From: Clonostachys chloroleuca
Lineage: Eukaryota; Ascomycota; Sordariomycetes; Hypocreales; Bionectriaceae
DNA length: 64,000 nucleotides
Direction: 5' to 3'
Assembly: GCA_037952775.1 (NCBI GenBank)
Contig: JBANAY010000003.1
Coordinates: 20,522,001 to 20,586,000 of the forward strand
The translations under genes were made by a program, and so were the position numbers. Shown piece by piece: positions 1 to 10,316 of this stretch. Position 1 is the first letter of the stretch; the number at the start of each line of letters is the position of its first letter. The notes beneath the pieces are model-generated. The model did no database searches and had not been told where the DNA came from. It saw nothing but the letters and a program-made list of their open reading frames with translations.

Positions 1-24
1 TTTTTTTTTTTTTTTTTTTTTTTT
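1..24. repeat. Poly(T) run at the window edge
   Basis: The window opens with 24 consecutive T. On the minus strand this is a poly(A) run, which could be a retroposon tail or a simple homopolymer. Nothing beyond the edge is visible, so the two cannot be separated. Confidence 0.6.
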
Positions 25-1715
25 AAATCGATCCGATAGTCCGGGTTACTTCCTCCTGTTGTATCCTTATAAGAACAATCTCCCCAACACATAACAGATG
101 TGGACAGCCACTTGATGAAGAATGGACCGTTGCACATTGTAAGCGATCGATGCGGCCGGTGCCCTCTTAAACAGATGATAAGCTTTATACAAAATGTCCG
201 TTTACCATGAGTCCCTCCTCGTATCTTTAGATGTATTTTGCTGGAATGAGAATTGCGATCAGCGGGAAGGTGACCATCACGTCTCTCTTGTTTTTAAATT
301 GTTGCCTTTCACGTCCTCCAACCCTTCGAGGACGTCTCTTTTCGCTCTAAATTTACCATATGTGAGATGGCACATTCTTCCTCAGTACACCTACTAGCAA
401 CCTCTGGATTCTGGCCTCAAGTATCAAGACATATGAGACGAAAATTTCCATTTTAATGCCTGTAAAGTTTGAAGGATCTTCACATCTACCATCTTTTGTG
501 AAGTCCCAGAAGATACAATGATAAACTAAAAGCAAATATTGCCATATTATTAAGAAAGCTATCTAGAAATTATTGGACTTCTTGATAACTTTATAGAAGT
601 CCATGGCATGGCCGATGGTCACCCGATTGTTTGGAAAAGAGATGACGTCCCCGCAGAAAGAGCGTGCCTTATCCCAGATTGATGCATCGCGTTTCTCCGT
701 TGGCGGTTATTGGGTCGTTGATACGGCCTGGCGTGTTTGGAAAATCCAGGTAATCAACCCCATTACCTCCCATCACCATGATGAAAGTCGGATGCCCAAG
801 ACTCTGGTTGGGTGTTAGTAGTGTGTATAGCTTGTAGCAATGTGTGATATGGATATTGATCTGCCAGTTGTGGGATAAGCTATGTGAACATTGGTGACTT
901 AGGTATTGTAAGAGGAAAGAAGTCGAAACCTAGTGTGCTGAGAACGGGTTTCATTAAGTACTCACGGCAATTTTCTACATCATGGCTTGCACAGATACGC
1001 CATTGTAATAGGAGACCATAACCTCTAGTTGCCACCTCCATGTCTTTCACATTTTCCAGTACATCCCTCGTAGTCCAAAATAAGCCAAATGTCGCATGGC
1101 AGAGCAAGTTGGTCCTTGATCTTGCTGACCAATGCGTTCCAGGCCCGAGGGTTGTCCTGACTGTCGAGTTTGAGCAAACCAAACACTGCATCCGCGATGT
1201 TTTTGGTAAGTAGGTAATATGAATCACGCTGCAGCCCCGTGTATCATCTATAGACAGTAATCAATGAGGTGTCGAGTCTTTAGGGTTAATTAACGCGCGG
1301 ATGATCTCTAGGCCCTGCTGAGTTTGATCAAGATCCTCCCGAGTCTGACCCGCTTGACGGTTGCTGGTGCGGATTTGCTTTACTATGATATCACATAAGG
1401 TGGCTTATACATGTCTTGCCTCTTGTACCTCATGTTGCTTGGGGGAATCTGACTCAATACCCTCTTCCTCCTGAGCTCTCTCCTCACTCGGGCTTCCTCG
1501 TGTCGAGTTGCTCGGCGAAAGCAGTTGGCTGCCCTCTCAGAATTTCTGTTAGCTTCTTGGACTATGGGCCGACCCTTTCAACTTGCACCCATGAAACAAG
1601 GGCAGTCATCCCACTGTGTCAATAAACAGCATAGCAATGCAGACGCCATGTTGCTCAAGGCATGCATGTAACTCCCCGCGTAAGTGTCAGACGCGTCGAG
1701 GTGCGGGCCAACAAG
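25..1715. other. Gene-poor stretch with one weak coding-like trace
   Basis: No intact gene is recognised. On the minus strand around 880-1190 two neighbouring frames look protein-like: one carries a stretch reading WNALVSKIKDQLALPCDIW and the next frame continues with VENVK-like and YGLLLQWR segments. This could be a decayed coding sequence with a frameshift, but I recognise no family and the signal is weak. The rest is AT-rich sequence without clear features. Confidence 0.3.
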
Positions 1716-1718
1716 TAA

Positions 1719-1852
1719 CTAACCTTCCTGCCGTGCCTATGATTAAAGGGCTGGTTATGCGCAAGCAGCATCGGAGGGAAATTGACACGAGGTCGCTGGC
1801 TTGTCTGCTTAACCGAAGTCTTGTATCGTTGGAGTGGTTCCGTCTTGAAAGA
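1719..1852 (+). pseudogene. Fragment of the F-box/DUF6546-type gene (exon 2 part)
   Basis: This stretch reads, on the plus strand, NLPAVPMIKGLVMRKQ through SLVSLEWFRLER, almost exactly the exon 2 segment of the intact F-box gene at 38005-39788 (minus strand). By eye the DNA matches at about 95 percent over roughly 130 bases. It has no start codon of its own and breaks off where MITE-like sequence begins. It is a non-functional gene fragment, not a gene. The matching downstream part of the same exon lies at 2085-2131 in the opposite orientation, so the copy was broken and rearranged after it was made. Confidence 0.85.
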
Positions 1853-1912
1853 AAAAAAAAGAGGTCTCTAGATTGCACGACAAGAGCTCAGGTGTGCTAT
1901 GATTTATCTCAG
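1853..1912 (+). mobile_element. MITE right-end remnant
   Basis: The sequence starting gaggtctctagattgcacga and ending near gatttatctcagtggcttgc resembles the right end of the MITE-like elements at 37484-37700 and 40157-40378, including the terminal motif that reads CAAGYSACTGARATAAA on the other strand. The rest of the element is missing here; a left or inner part appears inverted at about 2160-2235. Confidence 0.6.
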
Positions 1913-1917
1913 TGGCT

Positions 1918-2050
1918 TGCTACCTTCATCGATGCGCTTGTCTTCGCGGCAAATGGGTCTCTGAGCTGGATATCCTCGGATCTTTGCGCAACAGCAGGAT
2001 TGTGTGAGAATATATACACTCTGGCCCGTGTTACAGCAATTCCCACTCCG
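1918..2050 (+). pseudogene. Fragment of the 19.6-22.5 kb gene (3' part)
   Basis: The DNA matches 22150-22290 closely, sharing gcggcaaatgggtctctgag and the following bases. In the parent this codes for the segment around DRGKWVSELDILKSLRNQ. About ten bases of the parent (around its tgtatgat) are missing, so the copy is frameshifted and cannot encode the same peptide. It sits between two oppositely oriented pieces of an F-box gene. Confidence 0.8.
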
Positions 2051-2082
2051 TTGAAGCCTAGGTCGCCAAGTCGAAGGATGCG

Positions 2083-2133
2083 CTGATATTTCATACCTAG
2101 TTCAAAAGAAAGCTGCTGCAAAATGTCGTGATG
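2083..2133 (-). pseudogene. Second, inverted F-box fragment including an exon-intron junction
   Basis: The minus strand reads IHHDILQQLSFELG and then GTATGAAATATC. This corresponds to IHADIFQQLFFELG and the GTATGA intron donor of the gene at 38005-39788. Because intron sequence beyond the donor is retained, the copy derives from genomic DNA rather than from a spliced transcript. It continues directly from the part found at 1719-1852 in the parent gene but is inverted relative to it. Confidence 0.75.
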
Positions 2134-2154
2134 AATAGTTCTTAGTGGTATTTC

Positions 2155-2240
2155 TGAAGACAATAATAGCACAATAAAAAAATAATTCAGAATATTCAAC
2201 TCGATATTGTGTTTATTCCTCCGATTATTGTCTTAATATG
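2155..2240 (-). mobile_element. MITE inner/left remnant
   Basis: The segment with aatattcaactcgatattg followed by tgtttattcctccgattat is similar, in reverse orientation, to the AT-rich interior of the element at 37484-37700. With 1853-1912 it would make up parts of one split element. Similarity is by eye and AT-rich, so confidence is moderate. Confidence 0.4.
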
Positions 2241-2547
2241 TGCCGACATACAACACTGGATGGAGGTTTTGATGTGCCATCTTCTGCTTCTGCTACTTGT
2301 CAGGTGAGGTACCTAGGTATTCTGCCTCGTAATTCTGGCATCAGTAAATTTGTTAACACTCCCGTAACCCTGCACTGTTAGCCTTCTCCTCTTTTCATCT
2401 CTCTTCATCCGTGCACTTCCCTCTCTCCCACTCCCCATCTGTGAATTTCTCCTTCCCCCTCCCTCCCATCGGTGCTTAACGCGAAAGTGTTATCTTCCTC
2501 ATCAAAACTCATCAGATTCTAGGGTTGATAACTTGATTCTGTAAACC
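2241..2547 (+). promoter_or_regulatory. Pyrimidine-rich promoter region
   Basis: The 150 bases from about 2380 are dominated by CT runs (ctcttttcatctctcttcat and similar). CT-rich tracts just upstream of the start are typical of expressed filamentous-fungal genes. They precede the ATG at 2548. No TATA box stands out. Confidence 0.4.
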
Positions 2548-3701
2548 ATGGAACCACAAAGTCAAAGCCAGGAAGATCATATCAAGGCAGGGCTTCAAAC
2601 CCTCCGAGATGGGATCACCCAACTTCTCGAGAGAAAGTCCCCACGTGATGTTCTACAAGAAAAGAGGCAGGAAATGCTAGATGACCTGAAGAAGGAGATC
2701 ACAGAGATTAAGGGATCAGCTGACGTAAACGAAGCTGATCGCGCTGCATATTTGATGCAACGGTTCGAACAATGGACCAAGACTATCCGCGAAGAACACT
2801 ATGACGAGACTCAGGATTATTTGTTCAACGAGGGGTTGATAACAGACGCAAAGAACCTTTAGGGAAGCTTCTCAAATCAGTTCCCAACCCAACTCGAAAC
2901 CCAAGCCGAGACCTCGACGGAAGCTCGACCCCAAGAGCGAGCCGAGGAGAATGACCTATCGGTCCAAAATGCGGTCCAAAATGCCCGGGCCGGCAGCTCC
3001 AAGACGCGTCTTGCGGATTCGCAAGATAGCGAGGGCCCCGCAAAGCGGCCAAGGAGGAGTAGACGCCAACCCGCTTCACGGAAACGTACACCTTCTCTCC
3101 CCGTCGTGACGGCCAAAAAGCAGGCAGTTGCAGATCCATTGGTCGGTGAACTCTACTTGGTTTCCTGGCCTGGTGCAAATTGGTACGCCGGATTGGTTCT
3201 CCCATTTGAGAATTTGTCTCGCTTTGGTCTACACGTCGACTTTGAGATGGCAGGTCTTCTGGAGACACGACCCGCGTGTTTCCGATATGACGGGGAGAAC
3301 AAGAAATTCCTTGGATGGGTAGACGGCTACGAAGACGGGGGTCCCATGGTTTCCCAACGAACATTTCCGGTGTTCTACCTTGACGATGAAGACGACACCA
3401 ACGCATGCACCTACGGCTGGGTATCAGCAGCTGACCTCAAGCCATTCGACTTGAAGCTGGTGGCTTCAAGGTATGACGAGATGATCCAGAGATTCATTGA
3501 GGCTCAACTCCGGGATGTGGAAAAGAGCCCTATCATTTTCTAGACGCGTAAGTTTGCTATCCCGAGAAGTTCGTTTTTTCTTACTAATTTCCTCCTCCAG
3601 CTTCTCCCTCCGACCCAGTATCTCAACACAACACAGGGCCTGTTGACTTGGGCGCACAAAGAACCAGACGGCTAGGAGCAAGGCCTGAGCTGCCGGAGTA
3701 G
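2548..3701 (+). CDS. Unknown coiled-coil and basic-linker protein with two in-frame TAG codons
   Basis: One reading frame stays open from ATG 2548 to the last exon except for TAG at 2860-2862 (codon 105) and TAG at 3541-3543 (codon 332). An intron at 3548-3600 (GTAAGT, TACTAAT branch, CAG) joins in frame to 3601-3701, ending at a third TAG. Read through, it would be 366 residues. The N-terminal 100 residues are charged and helical (LLERK, VLQEKRQEMLDDLKKEI). A basic, nuclear-signal-like linker follows (AKRPRRSRRQPASRKR). The next part contains GELYLVSWPGANWYAGLVLP and YGWVSAADLKPFD, which suggests a small beta-barrel (PWWP/Tudor-like) chromatin reader, a low-confidence inference. The composition stays protein-like on both sides of each TAG. 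Either the gene is freshly inactivated or the UAGs are recoded (see findings). If neither, the product is the 104-residue N-terminal piece. Confidence 0.65.
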
Positions 3702-4710
3702 ATTCTCGTGGGTCTCCGCTCAGTCCACCGCCGAAGACAATCACACCCACCCCTCCCTCGACCATTCTACCCACAGCCTACACCTAGCGACGAGAGCCTT
3801 GTCCCGGCAGTACTTTATTCCTTTGTTCGCTTGCATCACTGTGTGTTTTCTCCCAGGAAGTTCAGTCAAAAGTTTAATAGCCGTTTTTACGTTTTGAAAT
3901 TGACGTCCGGAATCGGTATCAGAGATGTGGACTATGTCATAAGAAGATTGCTCAGTTTGAGATGCACCAAGAAAAAGTCCGCATAATGTAGTTAGATTTG
4001 GTATTGAGAAAATCAACACGCCTTTTCCTACTATTCATATCCTCTTTTAAAATTCCCAAATTTGAAAGATCCATTTCCTCATATTATATGCAAAAATAAT
4101 TATATGAAATCCAACCATCGACCGTCTTTTGATTCTCTCACATCTTCTGTGGAGCCAGCCAGTTTGGTATCGTAAGCCACACATGATCCAATCTGAAAGG
4201 ATTTTTCATTTCTTTTCATTTCAGGGCAGTCTAAAGCTACATAGTTGCTTCAAACAGATAAAAACATTAGTATTTTGAAATAATGGCATTACAGTTCTTT
4301 TCGTACAAAAGATCAACCCAGCGCGGCACCTCGAGGCCCTCAGCCCCACCCTTCTAAGGTGAACGTGAGAGAACTGCGATCACAATCACTCGCCATCCAG
4401 GAAGCGATGATCAAAAACCAGACACAGATCAAACCTACCCGAGGCCAGTGGAACGATCAACAGCAAAATTGGATGAGTGGTCCTCTCGTTGTTGTCGTGA
4501 TAATCTGAACTGCTGCTGTCGTTGCTGCGCCTCCCACTGGCCGGACAGGAGCAGTTTAGATTATCACGATGATAACGAGAAGAATTGGCAAGATGAGGAC
4601 GATATCATGGTGAGAAGGACAAAGGCGTAGCCCTGGCGCTAGTAGGGCTGAATGTATCAGCCTCAACGCAGTGCGAGTGATAGAGCACATCTTTTCCCAG
4701 ACATCCACGA
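3702..4710. other. Intergenic region
   Basis: The frame of the preceding gene stays open to about 3986 after its third TAG, but no conserved motif is recognised there. From 4000 to 4710 the sequence is AT-rich and then mixed, with only short open frames. No regulatory element can be named. Confidence 0.4.
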
Positions 4711-7468
4711 TCAGGTGCTAATCCAATTCAATATTCCTTCCCAGGATTCGACCGGTACCACCACTGACCCCATGGCGATTTGACCCGTCATCTCTGAGTG
4801 AGCGCGAGATAATATTTCAGCAGCCTTTCTCGCCATGTCGGATTTCTTCCCTAGTAACCACAACGCCCTCGTGCAGTACTCGCAACGATCCAGTGACCCT
4901 TGCATCTCGCCCCGCCCTCCAGATGGATCCGAGGACCTTGAGTGCCACAGTTCCTCGGCTCGCTCGAGATGGATTGCTGCCGCTTTTGTGAATGCCCTGA
5001 TGATGAGAATAGTCCAGGGCTCCGTCAGGATGGCTCCCTCGTGAGTTACAGAGTGGAATGGGGTTTCCTGCGCGCCAGGAGGTAACGTCCACTGGCTGGC
5101 ATTGTTGCTTCCATGCTTGGGCGCAGATACCGCGGCAATATCTGAAATCTCTATAGCGCTGGATTTGGCCATTTGCCTGCAGAAGTTGGCGTTGAGTCGC
5201 TTACGCCGTACCTCTTCGATCCCAAGTTGTTTCTTGTCGATAAAACTGATCGCCTCGGCGAGTAAGAGCACGGCCAGGTGCCAGTGCGAGAATATGCACA
5301 CGAACCAGCTCTGCACACGGGGTGGGACTGCGTCGTAGTCTCGGATTAGGCTTCGATGGAAGGGGCCGTACGTGACGTTCCAATACTTGTAGATCAGCAT
5401 ACTCGCATTGATAATGTCTTCGACGGCCTTCCCCCGTCGACCTCGTCTGATAGCACTCTGTAGATAGGAGACATGTCTGAAGAGGAGGACCTTGACTGGG
5501 GCTGACTTCGTGACTGTCGCGGCGGCATCATCGTACGAGCAGGGCCAGGATGGGATCTTGCTTGGTTTTGCGAGGTCGTCTTGAATGAAGAGGTTAACCT
5601 GCCATCTTTGCGGCAGTGTTTCGGTCGTCTGGCCGTATGAATCGATCGCATCTCCGAGTTTTTGCATGTCCCAGGCGGCATCGTGCTGGCATTCCTCGTC
5701 GGCTACCACGACTGGTCGCTCGTTCATCGAGGAGGATATCGTGTCGAACATGACTGATAGCCAGTAGAGCAACTGTACCGTTCGCTTTGCCTCTTTGATC
5801 TCTGCAGCCGCATCCCCCCTGTCCGGCCTCTGTTCCTGTCCAACCAGCCCGCTTCCCACAAATCGAACTTGCACTTGAGGGCGTGGATTTTCCGAGCTCC
5901 CCTCTCCATAAAAATGGGTGGTTCTTCGTTCTCGATTGCTTCTCGCAGCCTGCCCATTAGTGTTTCCATGACGCTGTTAGAAGAGTTGTAGGCTTCATAG
6001 CCACCACTATCCCAGCTACTCGTTTCATCGCCATCCATAGGTCTCTGACATAGACCGAATATCAACTCGGCACAAACTACTCTGAAACATTCGAGGCCCG
6101 ATACATTCTCCAGCGCTGCTTTCGCTTGAGCCCATAGCGTCCTCTGAATACGGCGATCGAACTCCTCAGGCGGCGGCGTACCATCCGATCCTAGTTGGTT
6201 TGGGCTTTCCCCTTGACTATCTTTGTATTTCTCCGATTGTCGGTAGCTGCCCTGAGCCCACTGGCTCGCAAACGCCATGATAACCAGATCGAGCGCCTTG
6301 GACGCGGCCTGGTCTTCCGAGGGCCGTAGTTGAAGGAGCCTGTTTCTCTGAGCGACGCGGTCCAGGAGCTTCACGCGCCCGTATATCTTGTTGGACCAAG
6401 TTGAGCCGAGCTCGTTTTGCAATCGCTCTTTGTTTGTAGATGTTCTCATGAGTGTTAGCGACGTGCTGCCGTAGGGACAGGTCTCCTCCGCCAGCCAGCA
6501 GGAAAGATTGTGTTCCAGCACATCGTGGTAGATGCGGAGGAGGTTGTCGGATATCATGGCGTTGTTTGAGATGGTCAGCATCTGTTCCTGGGACGTGAGG
6601 ATGGAGAGCGTGGAGGTGGGTGCAGGCCAATTTGTCCAGCTGTCTCGCCGTGAGTTCTTCCTGGCATTGCGATCCTGGTAGAAGGTAAGTTCCGAGTCTG
6701 TATTTTGCAACGACGGGTCTCGGCCCAGCCAGTCCGTCGAGGGGAGAAACCCTTCCTCTGAGAGAGAACCCCACGACTGCGTTTCGTCACTGGAGAGGTT
6801 AGGAAGCGAGCCCCAGAAGGCCTGCTGGGCAACATCTAATGATGTGCCCGACGAGGACATCCACTGTCCGTCGGTTGAGTTGCTTGCGGGACTTGCGTAC
6901 GGAATGGCATTAATATCAAGAGGCGGCGACGGGAACATGTCCAGCTGCGGGTTCAGCTGCTGCTTCATGGCGAGCATGCCCGGTCCCATGCCGAGGCCGT
7001 AGTCAGCCTCCCCGCGCGACATGAATGCCCCTTCGTACCCCGGCACAGGGCCGTAGAACTGCTGCGCGGCCCCAGCTGGCTCGCTCGAGTCATCAGTGCC
7101 GGGGGATGCCTTGTTGGCGCCGCCGCGGAGCTGCGCCTGCGCCCAGACGAAGGTGCATTTCTTCTTGGTCTTGAGGCAGTAGGTGCACGAGGGTGTGCGC
7201 ATCGAGTCCTGGGCTTTGGAGGGGGAACCCGGATATCCCGGAATCATCAGCGGCGCGCACAGGATGAGACAGGCGCGGGGGGAGATGAGGACTCACCGAA
7301 CTGGCCAGGATACAAGGCGGTGCGGTAGTTTCTGGCGTCGGGAAAAACGCGGGTGTCGCAGGCCCTCTTCGACTTCCGGCACTGGTCGCACGCATGGTTC
7401 TGGCGTCGCTTGGTCGTCTTTTCCATGGCTCGACGTGACTTGAGCTGTCTGGGCGCGCGGCTGGGCAC
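4711..7468 (-). CDS. Zn2Cys6 transcription factor with fungal-specific middle region (one frameshift)
   Basis: Exon 1 is 7468-7297 and exon 2 is 7213-4711, with an 83-nt intron inside the zinc cluster. The cluster is C27-x2-C30-x6-C37, then C67-x2-C70-x6-C77 (CDQCRKSKRAC; CTYCLKTKKKC), giving a 29-residue loop between Cys 3 and 4. If the weaker donor after DTR is used instead, the loop falls to about ten residues, so the exon 1 border is uncertain. The body resembles the fungal_trans regulatory region (KRTVQLLYWLSVMFDTISSS). Near 5814-5819 the frame changes by one base at a run of six G (coding strand): KFDLWEAGWLDRN lies in one frame and DAAAEIKEAKRTVQ in the next. One extra G would restore about 891 residues. 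I read this as an assembly indel or a recent lesion. It should act as a nuclear DNA-binding regulator; targets are unknown. Confidence 0.8.
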
Positions 7469-8095
7469 GGCTGGGAGGGAAATGCTGGGCTGCGCTGGGC
7501 CTTCGGTCGGTTGGTGGGGAGAGAGGTGGGATTTGATGAGAAAAAGTGAGTGAGCGCTTCTGGGATTGGAAATGATCTTAAGACTCTCGCACTAACTGAG
7601 AACAAGCCCAAAAACGGCGGTAGTGTCACTGGCCCATAATGATTAATCCCCCGCCTGCTAGAGGGTCGCAGTGCATCGGCAGAATGGGGAACAAGCAAGG
7701 ATCCTTCGTCTCGTCCCCCGCATTCTCTTGGGCGCAGTTCGAGGCCCCGATTGGGCGTGCTCGTGTTTGTGCTACGACAACAATCATCCGGAGCACACCC
7801 TCAGGCGCACGGAGGGAAGCATGTATTTCCTGACAGGGAGCTCGTTGGGTACAGTCACGGATCAGTCGGTCCAAGATGGCAGTATGAAGGCATCAGCGGA
7901 AGGCTGCTTCTTCAGCGGCTGCCTCAGGTACCTACGCGCGTCACGTGGCCAAAATTGAATTAGTGGCTATGGTGATCACTCGCAGCCTAAAAAAACACCA
8001 AATTACGCTCCTAGGCCATTCGCCCCCTGTAGCGCGCGAGCACAAGTTACCCCGCTTCTTCTCGACTTTTCCGTCTGGGCTGACTTATTCTTCCG
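7469..8095. other. Intergenic region between two minus-strand genes
   Basis: It holds the 5' flank of the Zn2Cys6 gene and the 3' flank of the LovD-like gene. It is moderately GC-rich with CT-rich patches next to the regulator start. No gene is supported. Confidence 0.4.
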
Positions 8096-9460
8096 TTACG
8101 CAGCCAAGCCCTTATACACCTCCATCTCAATCTGCCCCCACAGGCCGAGAACCTGTGCATCAGCAAATGGGAGCACCTGGGAGGCAATCATGCCTGCGAC
8201 ACCCTTCTCGCGATCACACCACCAGAACAGGTTGGCCAGCCCGGCCCATTGTCCTGTTGGCTGCGAGCGCCCCGTCGCGGTGCTGTTGGGCAGCATGAAG
8301 GTGAGCCCCCATCCCTGGGGCTGGCTCGCCGCCACCGGGTACAGGTCCGGGATGGGGTTGGTGAGGTCTGGCTTGGACGGCGGGATTCCCTGGCGCCCGA
8401 AGTTGGGGAAGTCGGCGATCTGGTTGGTGAACATCTCCTGGACCGTCTCCTTCTTGAGCAGCTGGTGGCTAGTTCGTGGGCATGTGCCGTCATTCAGGAG
8501 CACAGCAAGTACCTCTGAGAGCTCTGGTTAGCATGGAATGCTGATGCAGAAACAGGTTGCATGGAGTGGTGTGGACGTACTGCAGTATTCCTGCGGCCGG
8601 GCAAATATGCCAGCACCGCCACTGTTGAATACCTCACCAACCTTCTTCTCGTCTGCGAGGTCGACAACGATCGGCACTCGCTGCAGGTGGTCTCTCGGTC
8701 GCAGCTTGCCGTCTTTTTCTCGCTGGTGCATGTAGGCAAGCTTCGATCGCATCTCCTTGTTGGGGATCATGGACATCTCCGTCAGCGCCAAGGGCTGGAA
8801 GACGTTCTTCTGCATGTAGTCGTTCAGCTTCAGGCCGGTCACGCGCTCGAGGGCAATGCCTGCCCAGTCGATGTTGACCTATCATCCACGTCAGTACCAT
8901 GCGAGACATTTACGAGTGCGGCTGGGCCAACGCACCCCGTATTCCCACCCCTCTCCAGGCTGGAAGAGCAACGGCATAACCATATCCTCAATGCGACCGG
9001 AGAATTCGTCAAACCCCCCCGGGAGCGACCAATCTCTAAGTCGCTCATTGAAAAATGTATAGCCGAACCCCGCCGTGTGCGTCAGGAGCATGCGCAAGGT
9101 GATCTTCTTCTTCTTTTCTTCCAGCGTGCCATCAGGCCGCAGGACTTGGAGGGTCTTGAGCTCCGGGCAGAGGTTCTCCAGCTGCTCTCCGTCATCGAGG
9201 GAAAGCACCCCCCGCTCGACGAGCTGCATGCAAGAGACGCCCGTCAGCATCTTGGTGCAGGACGCAATCCAGAAGATGTTCTCGAGCGTCATGGGCTCGT
9301 CAGATGCCAGACCCCGCTTGCCCGACGAGTGCGCAAATAATTCTTTGCCTTCTCGATCGACAACGACGACGGTAACTCCAGCAAGGCCCAGTTCCTGGTC
9401 GACGGTCGTGCCGTCTACCAGCGCCCGGAGGCTATCTAGACTCTGGGCAGAGAGAGACAT
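8096..9460 (-). CDS. Serine beta-lactamase-fold hydrolase/acyltransferase (LovD/EstB-like)
   Basis: Exons are 9460-8936, 8878-8581 and 8514-8096, with introns of 57 and 66 nt that join in frame, giving 413 residues. The nucleophile motif is S67-C-T-K70 (IFWIASCTK), the S-x-x-K of class C beta-lactamases and their esterase and transesterase relatives. A tyrosine in GEGWEYG (near residue 174) is placed like the catalytic Tyr of that family, and GLANLFWWCDREKGV near the C-terminus matches its conserved core. LovD-type members move acyl groups onto secondary metabolites, and others are simple esterases; the sequence alone does not decide. No signal peptide is evident, so it is probably cytosolic. 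It lies downstream of, and in the same direction as, the Zn2Cys6 gene, with flavin oxygenases nearby. The start was chosen at MSLSAQ because the upstream sequence in that frame is not conserved-looking. Confidence 0.88.
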
Positions 9461-10204
9461 GGTGAGAGTCTGTTTTGGCTTTGTAGTAGATTCTTTTACT
9501 GAAGGAGGACAATTGATCTTTGATCTTTTGGCGAGGGAGATGAGATAAGATGCCCTCGCTGTAAGATATGTAAGGGGAGACAAGCTCCATGTCCCGCATC
9601 CTGTCACTTTTGCCGAGGTGATCAACCCCACAAGCTGAACACGGCGCTGCAGTCTGCCGCAATACTGCGGCTTCCATCGTGACCTCTTACGCAACCGTGC
9701 TGCGGCTCCGCATGGTCACCCGCCGTCCAATCCGTCAAAAACATGTGGTCGCCCACGATGACCGATCTGGCTGCTTGCTTGACGCGGGGAACGGACAGCG
9801 AGTGATGCTGAAGTCCCGATGGCGATCCCCGCAATCTAACCTCCCTTGCGATGCGGCTGCAGGGGGGCTACATCATTCCTATACCCTCCCATACCCTATC
9901 TAGTGGGATAATCGGCTGCGGATCCGCAAACGATAGGAGAGGAGCTGGGTATCAGTCTGGGGAGCGGGGATTCCCCAGATGCATTGAGATTTCTCCAGGT
10001 TGGTGAGTCTCCCTCCATGAGGCTTGCATGCATAACGCTGCGAAGGGCTTTGTCGTTGTATTCTATGCCGACTCAATGCACAAGCCTCGCCAATGTCTAA
10101 TCTTCAGATGGTTCTGTATGGATCTAGTGTTACAGCACATATGCGGATGCTGGATGTATTCTTCCAGAATAGACCTCGTGCTGTTGCGCAGACACGAGTT
10201 GTAG
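9461..10204. other. Divergent intergenic region
   Basis: This is shared upstream sequence of the LovD-like gene (minus) and the BVMO gene (plus). Only short open frames are present. No element other than the TATA box and palindrome listed next could be named. Confidence 0.4.
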
Positions 10205-10227
10205 TATAAATAGGAGTCGTACGACTC
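10205..10227 (+). promoter_or_regulatory. TATA box and 14-bp palindrome upstream of the BVMO
   Basis: TATAAATA at 10205-10212 is followed after one base by the perfect palindrome GAGTCGTACGACTC at 10214-10227, about 90 bases before the ATG. Position suits a core promoter and a dimeric regulator site. The binding protein is unknown. Confidence 0.5.
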
Positions 10228-10316
10228 TCCGTTCTGCTGGTTTTTCTCAATATACATCTTCAAGCCAGCTTAACAAATAATAATAAGAATCATACCAAGA
10301 TCTCATTATCGCTACA

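Noticed and set aside
8561..9340. A 259-codon plus-strand frame
   Set aside because: It lies antisense to exons of the LovD-like gene, which carries the catalytic motifs.
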